Source of the DNA: an uncultured Alphaproteobacteria bacterium
GTDB lineage: Bacteria; Pseudomonadota; Alphaproteobacteria; Micavibrionales; CSBR16-224
Assembly (NCBI GenBank): GCA_950054485.1
Contig: CATLPD010000001.1
Coordinates: 310,001 to 374,000 of the forward strand
Length of the DNA stretch: 64,000 bases
Reading direction: 5' to 3'
The notes below the pieces were generated by a model that was not told the DNA's origin, did no database searches, and saw only the letters and a list, made by a program, of their open reading frames with translations. The translations under genes were made by a program, and so were the position numbers. Positions 1-10,728 of the stretch are shown here, piece by piece; position 1 is the stretch's first letter; each line of letters begins with the position of its first letter.

Positions 1-387
1 CTGCATACAGGTGATGTCGGATTTATGGATGAAAAAGGCTATGTCACATTGGTTGATCGTATCAAAGATCTGATTTTGGTGCGCGGGTATAATGTCTACC
101 CGTCACAGGTGGAAGATGCGATTTACAAACACCCATCGGTCGAGGAAACCATCGTCGCCGGCGTGCCCGATGAAGAACGCGGCGAAACCGTCTGGGCATG
201 GGTCAAACCCCGCGAAGGGCGCAGCCTGTCGGCAGATGATCTGAAAACATTCCTGAAAGAGCATGTATCCCCGATCGAGCTGCCCCGCAAAATCATTATT
301 CGCGACGAGCCACTGCCGAAAACAAATGTCGGCAAATTGTCACGCAAAATGCTGCTGGAAGAAGAAGGCATTAAAAAGCCCGTTTAA
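1..387 (+). CDS. Acyl-CoA synthetase / AMP-binding ligase, C-terminal part (5' truncated by window edge)
   Basis: Frame open from base 1; LHTGDVGFMDEKGYVTLVDRIKDLILVRGYNVYPSQVEDAI and C-terminal PLPKTNVGKLSRKML are typical of AMP-binding enzymes. Confidence 0.9.
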   Translation: MHTGDVGFMDEKGYVTLVDRIKDLILVRGYNVYPSQVEDAIYKHPSVEETIVAGVPDEERGETVWAWVKPREGRSLSADDLKTFLKEHVSPIELPRKIIIRDEPLPKTNVGKLSRKMLLEEEGIKKPV

Positions 388-396
388 AGGCTTTTT
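373..396 (+). terminator. Hairpin terminator AAAAAGCC-N8-GGCTTTTT spanning the stop codon of the acyl-CoA ligase
   Basis: 8-bp perfect inverted repeat ending in a T run; stop codon TAA lies in the loop. Confidence 0.6.
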
Positions 397-398
397 GG

Positions 399-427
399 TT
401 GACATAATAAATAGATTCAACTATAGT
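399..427 (+). promoter_or_regulatory. Sigma70-like promoter TTGACA-17-TATAGT
   Basis: TTGACA at 399-404, 17-bp spacer, TATAGT at 422-427, upstream of the ATG at 463. Confidence 0.7.
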
Positions 428-462
428 TTTTGGAAATTCAGCATTTCCAAAAGGATCAAGCC

Positions 463-963
463 ATGTCAGTCAAACGCAGCGTGTCGAAAAAAATTAACCA
501 GTTTCGTGCAAATAATCGCACACTTATCCTGAATACCGGTACGGCAGCAACTGCGGGCGGCGTACTTGGCGGTTTGGTTCTGGCCGGTGTAATGCCCCCC
601 CTAGGTTTACTTGGTCTGGTCGTGGTTCCACCGGCTTTAATGACGGTATCCAGCAATAACAAGCGGGACTGCTTTTACTTTTTCAAAGAGGACTCTATCA
701 AAAAAGATCTATATCCAATGTGCGCGTTAAAAGATTGGGAAAAAAAAGAATATGAGGGCTATGCCCGCGTAAAGGTTTCACATCACCAGTCAACATCGAT
801 TTACATCAGCCTCGATAAAACCAGAAACCTTAAGGCGCAATTCAATCAAACAAAATCAGCCAAAAAGAAGGCAAAAATCCAGAAAAAGCTGGATCGTCAG
901 GTCCGCTATCGCAACGATATTCTGACATCAAAAACTGTGGTTGCCGCACCACGCCAAAACTAG
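463..963 (+). CDS. Hypothetical protein with Gly/Leu-rich hydrophobic segment
   Basis: ORF; likely start MSVKRSVSKK at 463; hydrophobic TAATAGGVLGGLVLAGVMPPLGLLGLVVV. Confidence 0.6.
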   Translation: MSVKRSVSKKINQFRANNRTLILNTGTAATAGGVLGGLVLAGVMPPLGLLGLVVVPPALMTVSSNNKRDCFYFFKEDSIKKDLYPMCALKDWEKKEYEGYARVKVSHHQSTSIYISLDKTRNLKAQFNQTKSAKKKAKIQKKLDRQVRYRNDILTSKTVVAAPRQN

Positions 964-3377
964 GCGCGCAGCTGACCACCCGTTTTTGCATTCACGTTAT
1001 CAATGATTTTCTGACTGACGGCTTCAATGTCTTTATCCGTCAGGGTTTCCGATTTCGGCTGTAACACAACATTTACCGCGACAGATTTCTTGCCGTCTTC
1101 AACGCCTTTACCCTGATAAATATCAAACACATCGACATTAACGATCAGGTTTTTATCGGCCGAAGCTGTGGCACGCACCAGATCCGCGGCGCTGACACTA
1201 TCATCCACCAAAAAGGCAAAATCGCGCCCGACCGGCTGCAAAGCATGCAATTCAATCATTTTAAAGGCGTTTGATTTATTTTTCGGTACCGGAATTTCCT
1301 CGACAAACAGCTCGAAACCGACCGCCTTGGTTTTGACACCCAGTTTTTGCAGGACTTCGGGATGTAATTCACCGAAATAGGCCAAGACGTTGCGGCCCAA
1401 ACGTAGCGCCGCAGAACGACCGGGGTGATACCATTCTGGCGTATCATCCGATAACGGCATACGTTCTGCATCCAGACCAAAGGCTGCACATACAGCAAAA
1501 ACATCCGCCTTCACATCGTAAAAATCAACCGTACGTGCCTCGCCGGCCCAATGACGGGCACTGGCATTTGATACACGTACACCCGAAGCCAGCAGGGTCT
1601 GATCCTCGGCTTTTTGAGAATGATAGACATGGCCGATTTCAAAAAATGCCGCATCAGCCAGCGCCTTATCCGTATTTTTCTGGGCTGCCGTCAACAGGTT
1701 CGGCAACGTCGACGGGCGCATTTGCTCCAATTCCAATGAAATGGGGTTCGTCAAACGTAATTGGCTGGCTGCCTGTTTATCATTCGCCCCAAAAAGCATG
1801 GCGGTATCATGATCCATAAATGACCATGTTACCGTTTCATTCAAACCGCGGCCTGCCAAAAGACGACGCAGCTTTGCCGCGCGCTGCTGCGTAACGGTCA
1901 AAGGTGTGACAGATGTAACTGACGGGCGATCCAGCGATACAGCCTCGATATGATCATAGCCATAGACGCGCAGAATTTCTTCGACCAGATCGGCACTACC
2001 ATCCATATCAATATCCGGGCGCCATGAGGGAGCCGTCACATGCCATTCCTGATCCGATTTTTTGTCTATTTCAAAGCCAAGCGCTTTTAGAATGTCAGCC
2101 TGAACCGCAGGATCGATATCAATACCGCCCAATTGCTTGACACGTACAGGGTCAAAAACAACACATACGCCTTCATGTTGACCGTCACCTGCCTGTATGA
2201 CGCTGCCGGCTTCACCGCCGCAAAGGTCAAGTATCATGCGGGTTGCGAACTCCATACCTTCAAACGTAAAGACCGGGTCAATGCCGCGCTCGAAACGATA
2301 GCGCGCGTCACTATTCAAATTCAGCGCACGTCCTGTTTTGGCGATTGATACCGGATTAAAATAGGCACATTCCAGATAAACATCGGTCGTGTTTTCATCA
2401 ACAGATGATCCTTCACCGCCGATGATACCGCCCAAACCCAGCAGATTTTTTGAATCGTAAATTCCAACAGCGCCTGCCGGAATATCCTCATAGGTTTTAT
2501 CATTCAAAGCTTCAAGGCGCTCGCCGCCTTTTGTCAGTTTTACCTGAATGTCGCCATCCAGCTTTGATATATCATAGACATGCAGCGGACGCGCAAAGGC
2601 CAGCGTCATGAAATTCGTGATATCGACCAGTACTGAAATCGGACGCAGCCCCACAGCCGTCAAACGGTCTTTTAGCCATTTCGGGCTTTCGCCGTTTTTG
2701 ACGCCTTTGATCGTACGTCCCAAAAACAGCGGGCAGCCGTCAATCGCTCCGGCATCAATCATGACATTCGTTTTGCTGTCAAAGGCCGCAGGCACGGCTG
2801 AAAAATCAGGTGTTTTCAACTTTCCAAGGCCGCTGGCGGCCAAATCGCGAGCAATCCCGTATATGCCACATGTATCTGGGCGGTTCGGAGTCACTTCAAT
2901 TTCAATCACAGGCTCGTCTAGACCCAGAACTTTTGCCGCAGGTGCGCCGATTTCGGCATCTTCCGGCAGTTCAATAATACCATTATGCTCGTCTGAAATG
3001 CATAGCTCGGATTCTGAGCAAAGCATTCCGTTTGATTCAACGCCGCGAATGCTGGCCTTTTTCAACGTCACATCCAGACCCGGTACGTACGCCCCTGATG
3101 GCGCGAAAACGCCCTTGATGCCTTGACGGCAATTCGGTGCACCACAGACAACCTGCAGTTTTTCAGATCCCGTATCAACCGTTGTCACATTCAGTTTGTC
3201 GGCATCGGGGTGTTTTTCACAAGTTTCGACATATCCGACGACATAACCTTCAAAGTCTTTCGATCGGTCGATCACCTTTTCAACCTCGATCCCCAGTGAT
3301 GTCAGGCGATCGGTGATTTCATTCAGACCCGCATCCGTATCCAGATATTCCTTGAGCCATCCAAGTGTAAATTTCAT
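960..3377 (-). CDS. pheT: Phenylalanyl-tRNA synthetase beta subunit
   Basis: 805 aa; MKFTLGWLKEYLDTDAGLNEITDRLTSLGIEVE, EVTPNRPDTCGIYGIARDLAA; adjacent to pheS. Confidence 0.97.
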   Translation of the reverse strand: MKFTLGWLKEYLDTDAGLNEITDRLTSLGIEVEKVIDRSKDFEGYVVGYVETCEKHPDADKLNVTTVDTGSEKLQVVCGAPNCRQGIKGVFAPSGAYVPGLDVTLKKASIRGVESNGMLCSESELCISDEHNGIIELPEDAEIGAPAAKVLGLDEPVIEIEVTPNRPDTCGIYGIARDLAASGLGKLKTPDFSAVPAAFDSKTNVMIDAGAIDGCPLFLGRTIKGVKNGESPKWLKDRLTAVGLRPISVLVDITNFMTLAFARPLHVYDISKLDGDIQVKLTKGGERLEALNDKTYEDIPAGAVGIYDSKNLLGLGGIIGGEGSSVDENTTDVYLECAYFNPVSIAKTGRALNLNSDARYRFERGIDPVFTFEGMEFATRMILDLCGGEAGSVIQAGDGQHEGVCVVFDPVRVKQLGGIDIDPAVQADILKALGFEIDKKSDQEWHVTAPSWRPDIDMDGSADLVEEILRVYGYDHIEAVSLDRPSVTSVTPLTVTQQRAAKLRRLLAGRGLNETVTWSFMDHDTAMLFGANDKQAASQLRLTNPISLELEQMRPSTLPNLLTAAQKNTDKALADAAFFEIGHVYHSQKAEDQTLLASGVRVSNASARHWAGEARTVDFYDVKADVFAVCAAFGLDAERMPLSDDTPEWYHPGRSAALRLGRNVLAYFGELHPEVLQKLGVKTKAVGFELFVEEIPVPKNKSNAFKMIELHALQPVGRDFAFLVDDSVSAADLVRATASADKNLIVNVDVFDIYQGKGVEDGKKSVAVNVVLQPKSETLTDKDIEAVSQKIIDNVNAKTGGQLRA

Positions 3378-3382
3378 CTGTC

Positions 3383-4465
3383 TTATCCTTTAAATGTTCT
3401 GTTCGGCTGATCGTACGGGCCAAAACTGTAATGCTGCAGCCAGCGCAGATCAGGTTCAAAGAATGTCCGTAAATCAGGTATGCCGTATTTCAGCATCGCC
3501 AAACGGTCCAGCCCCGCACCAAAGGCAAAGCCCTGATATTCGTCAGGATTAATGCCGCAGTTTTTCAAGACATTCGGGTGCACCATGCCGCAGCCCAGAA
3601 TTTCCAGCCAATCATTACCCTCGCCCATCACCAGTTTACCGCCGCTGCGGTCACAACCGATATCCATTTCCGCTGATGGTTCGGTAAAAGGGAAATAATG
3701 CGGGCGGAAACGCACCGGAAAATCATCCAGCCCGAAAAACGCCTTGATAAAGTCAATCAGGCAGCCCTTTAAGTGCCCCATATGAATGTTTTTATCTATG
3801 ACCAGCCCCTCGATCTGGTGGAACATCGGGGTATGTGTCGCATCATAATCACTGCGGTAAACCTTGCCCAACATGATCGATTTGATCGGCGGCTTTGTTT
3901 CCTGCATGACGTGAATTTGCACGGTCGATGTGTGGGTACGCAACAAACGACGAGCTTCATCGCCGTCTTGACCCTCATGGTCGGGCAAATAGAATGTGTC
4001 ATGCATCTGGCGTGCCGGGTGGTTCGGCGGGAAGTTCAAGGCATCAAAATTGTGAAATTCATCTTCGATGTCCGGACCTTCGGCCACGGAAAAGCCCATA
4101 TCGGCAAAAATGGCCGTAATCTCTTCGATAGCCTGTGAAAGGGGGTGTACGCTGCCGCGACGTTCGAACCGGGGGGACAATGTGATGTCGATTTTTTCGG
4201 TCTTAAGGCGTGCATCCAGCTCTTTTTTCTTCAGCTCTTCGGCCTTATTGTCAATGACATTCGCGATTTCGGTTTTTAAAAGGTTCAGGGTCTGGCCCAT
4301 TTCCTTGCGCTGCTCAGGCTCCATCCCGCCCAGCGTTTTCATGATGCCTGTCACGCTGCCTTTTTTTCCTAAGGCCCGTACGCGTACATCTTCCAATGCG
4401 TTCATATCATTGGCGGCGGCCACTTCCTGTGTGATTTCCTGTTTCAGATTGTCCAGATTCTGCAT
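3383..4465 (-). CDS. pheS: Phenylalanyl-tRNA synthetase alpha subunit
   Basis: GPDIEDEFHNFDALNFPPNHPARQMHDTFYL, class II aaRS motifs, GFAFGAGLDRLAMLKYGIPDLR. Confidence 0.97.
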   Translation of the reverse strand: MQNLDNLKQEITQEVAAANDMNALEDVRVRALGKKGSVTGIMKTLGGMEPEQRKEMGQTLNLLKTEIANVIDNKAEELKKKELDARLKTEKIDITLSPRFERRGSVHPLSQAIEEITAIFADMGFSVAEGPDIEDEFHNFDALNFPPNHPARQMHDTFYLPDHEGQDGDEARRLLRTHTSTVQIHVMQETKPPIKSIMLGKVYRSDYDATHTPMFHQIEGLVIDKNIHMGHLKGCLIDFIKAFFGLDDFPVRFRPHYFPFTEPSAEMDIGCDRSGGKLVMGEGNDWLEILGCGMVHPNVLKNCGINPDEYQGFAFGAGLDRLAMLKYGIPDLRTFFEPDLRWLQHYSFGPYDQPNRTFKG

Positions 4466-4538
4466 ATCTAACCCTGTTTGTCTTTATATTTCCTATTCTT
4501 TTACACGGATTCCCCACGGTTTTAAAGAAAAACCACGC

Positions 4539-4868
4539 CTATTCCGTCCCCGGCGCAAGTGTGACCTCAAGACCTTTCAAATCACTATGCATCAAAATCT
4601 GGCAAGACAGGCGCGAATTATCTTCAACTTCAAAAGCCTCGTCCAGCATTTCAACCTCTTCTTCGCCGGGCGGCGGGATTTTATCGAGCCATTGGGGCGC
4701 TACATAAACATGGCATGTCGCGCACGAACAACAGCCGCCGCATTCAGCCTTAATCGGCAATTCGTTATCGCGGATGATTTCCATGATGCGCCAGCCCGAC
4801 AGGGCGTCGACCTTTTGTTTATGGCCTTCGCGGTCTGTTACATAGATATAAAGATCATCATCGCTCAT
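4539..4868 (-). CDS. 2Fe-2S ferredoxin
   Basis: KAECGGCCSCATCHVYV plant/adrenodoxin-type 2Fe-2S cysteine motif. Confidence 0.9.
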   Translation of the reverse strand: MSDDDLYIYVTDREGHKQKVDALSGWRIMEIIRDNELPIKAECGGCCSCATCHVYVAPQWLDKIPPPGEEEVEMLDEAFEVEDNSRLSCQILMHSDLKGLEVTLAPGTE

Positions 4869-5665
4869 TTTTTTGTTCCTTTATAAAGTTGTCTTAAGAC
4901 ATCGACCAGCGCCGCGTTCAAAACGGTGATAACCGCCCAGCTCATGATTGTTCCGATAGCATATAGGCCAAAGCGCGCGGTTGTTTGCAGGTCATCGCCC
5001 GTTGCGGCAGGCGCCACCAGTGAAAGCGCAAACATAAAAATCAGCAAGACAGGCAGCGTCGAAACAAACCCGACGCCAATCAAAAGAAAAGAAAACCAAG
5101 ACCCCTGCACGCGTTTTAAATAGCCCTTGATACTGCCGCCAACAGCTGTCACAAGGTGTAACAAACCATATTTTAACATCCAGAACATAATAATCAGACC
5201 TGCCGTGACGATAATCATCTGGTCAGGCGATACATTTTCTCGTCCTTCCGGCATTTCAAGGCGTTGGGATAGACCGAAAGTAATCAGCGCCATTGCCATC
5301 TGAAACAGGATATAGCAGCAAATTGATGCTTTCATATCATCCCGGCGCTGATCCGCATAATGATCATCCAATGGCAATTGGCCGGCAAATTCACCCATCA
5401 CCTGCAGGCGTGTCTGCACAAAAACATACCAGGCAAAGGTAGCTGTGGCCGGCAAGCCATATAAAAACGTATTCAGGCGGTTATCACCGACCTCTTGCCA
5501 ATCAATGACGATATAACTGAAAAACCCCAGAACAATCGGCACAACAGCCCATTTCAGCAGGGTGTGGTAATGACTTTTTACAAAGACATATGCGTTGGCC
5601 GTTGCCTCCATCATACTGATGTCGGGCCGTGCTTGGGGCTGTTTTTGCGGTGTGAAGTCGTTCAT
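4865..5665 (-). CDS. Multi-TM membrane protein of unknown function
   Basis: 266-aa ORF with several hydrophobic segments; overlaps the ferredoxin start by 4 nt. Confidence 0.7.
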   Translation of the reverse strand: MNDFTPQKQPQARPDISMMEATANAYVFVKSHYHTLLKWAVVPIVLGFFSYIVIDWQEVGDNRLNTFLYGLPATATFAWYVFVQTRLQVMGEFAGQLPLDDHYADQRRDDMKASICCYILFQMAMALITFGLSQRLEMPEGRENVSPDQMIIVTAGLIIMFWMLKYGLLHLVTAVGGSIKGYLKRVQGSWFSFLLIGVGFVSTLPVLLIFMFALSLVAPAATGDDLQTTARFGLYAIGTIMSWAVITVLNAALVDVLRQLYKGTKK

Positions 5666-5686
5666 GCTAGAAAATTAGCACCGTTT

Positions 5687-6736
<1,050 letters not shown>

Positions 6737-7702
6737 CTATAACGAAATCAATTTCTGTTTTTTACCGGTCGTTCGTGTCAGGCTGTTCAGGTTTCTCGAC
6801 ACAGCCACGTCATTGAATTCCGAAAGGATACTGCGTATCTTGTCATCAGATACATCGGTATAAAGTTTTTTCATTGTGAACTTACCGTTTTTATCCAGCA
6901 GGTAATTCGTATCGTCAAGCTCGCCAACCGTGGAGCCGCCCAACAACGTCAGATGCTTTTCCTTTAGGATATTCAGGTGATCTTTCAGGAATTCTTCGTC
7001 TTCGCCAATTGGCTCGGGCCCTGCTTTCGAATTAAAGACTTCTGACAATGCATTGCGCAAGTATTCGCGCCCCTTGGCACTGCCGAAATTCACCGCGCTG
7101 AAATCATAATCCTGCATTGTGCCGCTGTTAAAAAAGGCCTCGAACGCCGTTTTACGGTGTAATTGTAAATCGGGTTTGTCCGTTTTCAAGCTGGCCAGAT
7201 CGAAATCCAGTTTTTCCAAGGTCATATAGGTGACTTCGTCAAAATCAACGTTCAAGGTTTCAAAGGGGAAATTATCTGCCGCAAAATAGGCCGCAATATA
7301 ATCCAGCATAAACGTATATTGAAAAGAAAAAGCGTCAGCTTCGATAAATCTGGTGAAAACACATTTTGCCCAGGGGTTCATCAAAAAATATGAATTCAGC
7401 TGCAGTTCTTCCAGCCCCTCACATTCAGAGAATTGGCGCGCCTGCCACAGGTGGCGGGTTTCATGTGCGATTGTAAATAAAAGGCCGAGGTCGTCCATTT
7501 TGGGATTCAGGACAAGATGGTCATAGGGCTCACTGGTGTTTCCGGCTTGCGTTTTGGGCAGGCTATTGTCGAATTCGATATTGATATTCTCACGATCCAG
7601 CCAATCAATAATATCAGCGCCCATCGGCGAACAGCGCATATTTTCAACCAAACGCTGCAAACGCAGATAATTACATTCATTATTTTGATTGGCTTTACCC
7701 AT
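6737..7702 (-). CDS. Putative metallopeptidase-like protein (DUF6782-like)
   Basis: Zincin-like HETRH motif in LFTIAHETRHLWQARQ. Confidence 0.55.
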   Translation of the reverse strand: MGKANQNNECNYLRLQRLVENMRCSPMGADIIDWLDRENINIEFDNSLPKTQAGNTSEPYDHLVLNPKMDDLGLLFTIAHETRHLWQARQFSECEGLEELQLNSYFLMNPWAKCVFTRFIEADAFSFQYTFMLDYIAAYFAADNFPFETLNVDFDEVTYMTLEKLDFDLASLKTDKPDLQLHRKTAFEAFFNSGTMQDYDFSAVNFGSAKGREYLRNALSEVFNSKAGPEPIGEDEEFLKDHLNILKEKHLTLLGGSTVGELDDTNYLLDKNGKFTMKKLYTDVSDDKIRSILSEFNDVAVSRNLNSLTRTTGKKQKLISL

Positions 7703-7806
7703 AGCACCCGACTTTCTTATTATGATAACTAATTTGCCCGACTCGCAAGGTTATGTCAATATTTTTCATGATTTTATTCTTAAATATTACATGCTAGGCT
7801 TTGCGC

Positions 7807-8664
7807 ATGACAGAAAACAGCACATATCACATTCACCTTTTATCTGATTCAACCGGCGGCACGCTGAATGCGATTATCAAGGCTTGTTTGGCGCAGTTCA
7901 ATGATATGGAGCCGACCGAACATCTTTGGAACCTTGTGCGTAACGACCGCCAGCTGAAACGGGCGATTGACGGTATTCGCGCCAACCCGGGGCCTGTGTT
8001 TTACACTTTGGTGGATGAAACCCTGTCGGCACAGCTGATCAAAACCTGCGAAGCGCTGAACCTGCCCTGTACGGCGATTATGCAGCCGGTCTTATCGGTG
8101 TTCAGTTCATGGTTCGGCCTGGAAAGCAAGGACGAACCCGGCCTGCAGCATAAATTGAACGAAGCCTATTTCCACCGTATGGATGCGGTTGATTATGCCC
8201 TACACCATGATGACGGGCAGAAAACCGGAAGATCGCTGGAGGAAGCCGACGTTATTCTGGTCGGGGTATCCCGCACATCGAAAACACCGACCTGCATTTA
8301 TCTGGCAAACCGCGGGGTCAAGGCCGCGAACATCCCGTACGTGCCCGGTATTCCACTGCCCGATGTGATCAAAACCCTGAAAAAGCCGATGTTTGTCGGG
8401 CTGACGGAAACGCCTGACCGTCTAATTGAAATCCGCCGCAATCGTCTGCGTCAGATTGGCCAGAACACGGAAACTGATTATCTGGACCGCGAAAAGGTCG
8501 AGGACGAGGTCCGCACCGCGCGTAAATTATATACCCAGATGGGCTGGCCCGTAATTGATGTCACCCGTCGATCGATCGAGGAAACAGCTGCCGAAATCCT
8601 GTCGCTTTTGAACCGTAAACGCGAAAACGAACAGGAAAAACGTAATAAGGACGCCGCATCATGA
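7807..8664 (+). CDS. ppsR: Pyruvate,phosphate dikinase / PEP synthase regulatory protein (DUF299)
   Basis: YHIHLLSDSTGGTLNAI, DVILVGVSRTSKTPTCIYLANRGVKAANIPYVPG. Confidence 0.92.
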   Translation: MTENSTYHIHLLSDSTGGTLNAIIKACLAQFNDMEPTEHLWNLVRNDRQLKRAIDGIRANPGPVFYTLVDETLSAQLIKTCEALNLPCTAIMQPVLSVFSSWFGLESKDEPGLQHKLNEAYFHRMDAVDYALHHDDGQKTGRSLEEADVILVGVSRTSKTPTCIYLANRGVKAANIPYVPGIPLPDVIKTLKKPMFVGLTETPDRLIEIRRNRLRQIGQNTETDYLDREKVEDEVRTARKLYTQMGWPVIDVTRRSIEETAAEILSLLNRKRENEQEKRNKDAAS

Positions 8665-9506
8665 TCCGCGCAGGTGTGATCGGCTGGCCTGTCGCCCATT
8701 CCCTATCCCCGCAATTGCACGGATACTGGCTGGAGAAATACGGTATCACAGGGCGCTATGACGCCATCCCCATTGAGCCCGATAAATTCGAGCCATCCGT
8801 TCGCAAACTGTTTGATGAGGGTATTGCCGGCTTTAATGTCACACTGCCCTTCAAAAGCCGTATTATGCCCCTTTTGGATGATATTACTCCACGTGCGGAT
8901 GCAATCGGGGCCGTAAATACTGTCGTTGCCATGCAGGGCGGCGGTATTTTAGGTGATAATACCGATGCCTATGGATATATCCAAAGTCTGAATCATCAAC
9001 AGCCCGACTGGCACAACAGGGTTAAAAATGTCTGCATTCTTGGCGGTGGGGGTGCTGCCAAAGCCATTGCTTATGCTCTTTTGGAAGAAAACATACCTGA
9101 AATCAGTATTTATAACCGCACACTGGAAAAAGCACTTAATATCATCGATCATTTCAAACCGCTAAAAACGGAAAGCCAGCTGTACGCGTACAGAGACCTT
9201 GATCTTGAAGATGACCTGGGTAAATGCGATCTTTTGATCAATACGACACCATTGGGGATGACAGGCCAACACCCTTTAATAATTGATTTATCCCCCTGTT
9301 CCGATCATACGATCGTATCAGATATTATTTATGCTCCCCGAAAAACCGACCTGCTGTTACAGGCTGAAAAACGCGGCTTAAAAACCGTTGAGGGCCTACC
9401 GATGCTGTTGTATCAGGCCGTACCCGGTTTTGAATATTGGTTCAATAAACACCCTGAAGTCGATAGCGGGTTAATCGAAATGATGCAAAAGGCAGCTGCA
9501 CAATGA
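8661..9506 (+). CDS. aroE: Shikimate dehydrogenase
   Basis: GVIGWPVAHSLSPQLHGYWLEKYGI, GFNVTLPFKSRIM, GDNTDAYG. Confidence 0.95.
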   Translation: MIRAGVIGWPVAHSLSPQLHGYWLEKYGITGRYDAIPIEPDKFEPSVRKLFDEGIAGFNVTLPFKSRIMPLLDDITPRADAIGAVNTVVAMQGGGILGDNTDAYGYIQSLNHQQPDWHNRVKNVCILGGGGAAKAIAYALLEENIPEISIYNRTLEKALNIIDHFKPLKTESQLYAYRDLDLEDDLGKCDLLINTTPLGMTGQHPLIIDLSPCSDHTIVSDIIYAPRKTDLLLQAEKRGLKTVEGLPMLLYQAVPGFEYWFNKHPEVDSGLIEMMQKAAAQ

Positions 9507-10117
9507 TTATTATCGGCCTGACAGGATCAATCGGCATGGGCAAATCAACGGTCGCCCGCATGCTGGAAGATATGGGTATCCCCTTTCATGATGCCGATGC
9601 CGCAGTCCACAAGGCGCTTGGTCCGCACGGGGCGGCGATTGAACCGATATCAAGGATTTTTCCGGACGTCATCGATCATGCCCCCGATACGAACGCCCCC
9701 TTTATTGATCGCCAGAAACTGGGGCAAATCGTTTTCAACGATGATGAAAAAATGAAACAACTGGAAGATATTTTGCACCCGATCGCCCGCGCATCCAGCG
9801 ATGTATTTCTGGATGAGTGCCGCGATCAAAAGCTTGATTTTGCGGTGCTGGACATTCCGCTTTTGTTTGAAACCGGCAGTGAAAATCGGGTTGATGTTAC
9901 ATTCTGTGTATCGGCCGACCCTGACGTACAAAAGGCACGCGTGATGGCCCGCCCGCATATGACTGAGGAAAAATTCCACCAGATTCTGGCCCGCCAGATG
10001 CCGGACCGCGAGAAACGCCGCCGCGCAGATCATGTCATTCACACGGATGTGTCGCTTGATGAAACGCGAAATCAGCTTATATCGATCCTTGACAGTTTAA
10101 AGGAGATTAAGACATGA
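9503..10117 (+). CDS. coaE: Dephospho-CoA kinase
   Basis: IIIGLTGSIGMGKSTVARMLEDMGIPFHDADAAVH. Confidence 0.95.
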   Translation: MIIIGLTGSIGMGKSTVARMLEDMGIPFHDADAAVHKALGPHGAAIEPISRIFPDVIDHAPDTNAPFIDRQKLGQIVFNDDEKMKQLEDILHPIARASSDVFLDECRDQKLDFAVLDIPLLFETGSENRVDVTFCVSADPDVQKARVMARPHMTEEKFHQILARQMPDREKRRRADHVIHTDVSLDETRNQLISILDSLKEIKT

Positions 10118-10725
10118 ATAAATTCACCCTATTGGCGACAGCCATTTTGCTATCTGTTACGCCCGCGATCGCCCAGAACATGGATGACGACGAAGTTCTG
10201 GTCGACGGCGACACGCGCGCTGTAATTGAAAGTGATGTTCTAGTCGACGAGAATACGGAAGTCATTATAAATAATGACGAAGCGCCGGAGAAACCCGTTG
10301 CAGTCATTGTCGAAAAATCCGACTGGGAAGATATGCAGGGCATGCGCAACCTGTCCGATTTTAATGATGCTATGCTTTCGACCGATCTGTACCGTCTATT
10401 GGAAACGGGCGAGCCCTATACCATTTTCGCACCGACCAATTCCGCATTCGGGCGTATGGGACTGACCAAGAAAAAACGTCTTCAGGACCCTGAAAAGCTT
10501 GATATCTTGCGCAAAACCATTGCCTATCACATCGCCCCCGGCCTCTACATGGCTGAAGATTTGAAAAACGGTCAATATATTTCAACCCTTGAAGGGGCTA
10601 AGATTAAAATCAGGGCCGGTGCCAATAATATCTATGCCGAAGAAGGTCAATTGCGCAAAAAAGACATCGAACTTGACCATATTATCATTCACACAATCGA
10701 CGAAGTACTAACACAGGCGCAATAA
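10114..10725 (+). CDS. Secreted fasciclin-domain protein
   Basis: Signal peptide plus YTIFAPTNSAFGRMG ... IAYHIAPGLYMAEDL fasciclin motifs. Confidence 0.85.
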   Translation: MNKFTLLATAILLSVTPAIAQNMDDDEVLVDGDTRAVIESDVLVDENTEVIINNDEAPEKPVAVIVEKSDWEDMQGMRNLSDFNDAMLSTDLYRLLETGEPYTIFAPTNSAFGRMGLTKKKRLQDPEKLDILRKTIAYHIAPGLYMAEDLKNGQYISTLEGAKIKIRAGANNIYAEEGQLRKKDIELDHIIIHTIDEVLTQAQ

Positions 10726-10728
10726 ACT

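Noticed and set aside
2608-3126. 172-aa plus-strand ORF
   Set aside because: Antisense to pheT
4068-4886. 272-aa plus-strand ORF
   Set aside because: Antisense to pheS and the ferredoxin gene, which are clearly coding; no recognisable family
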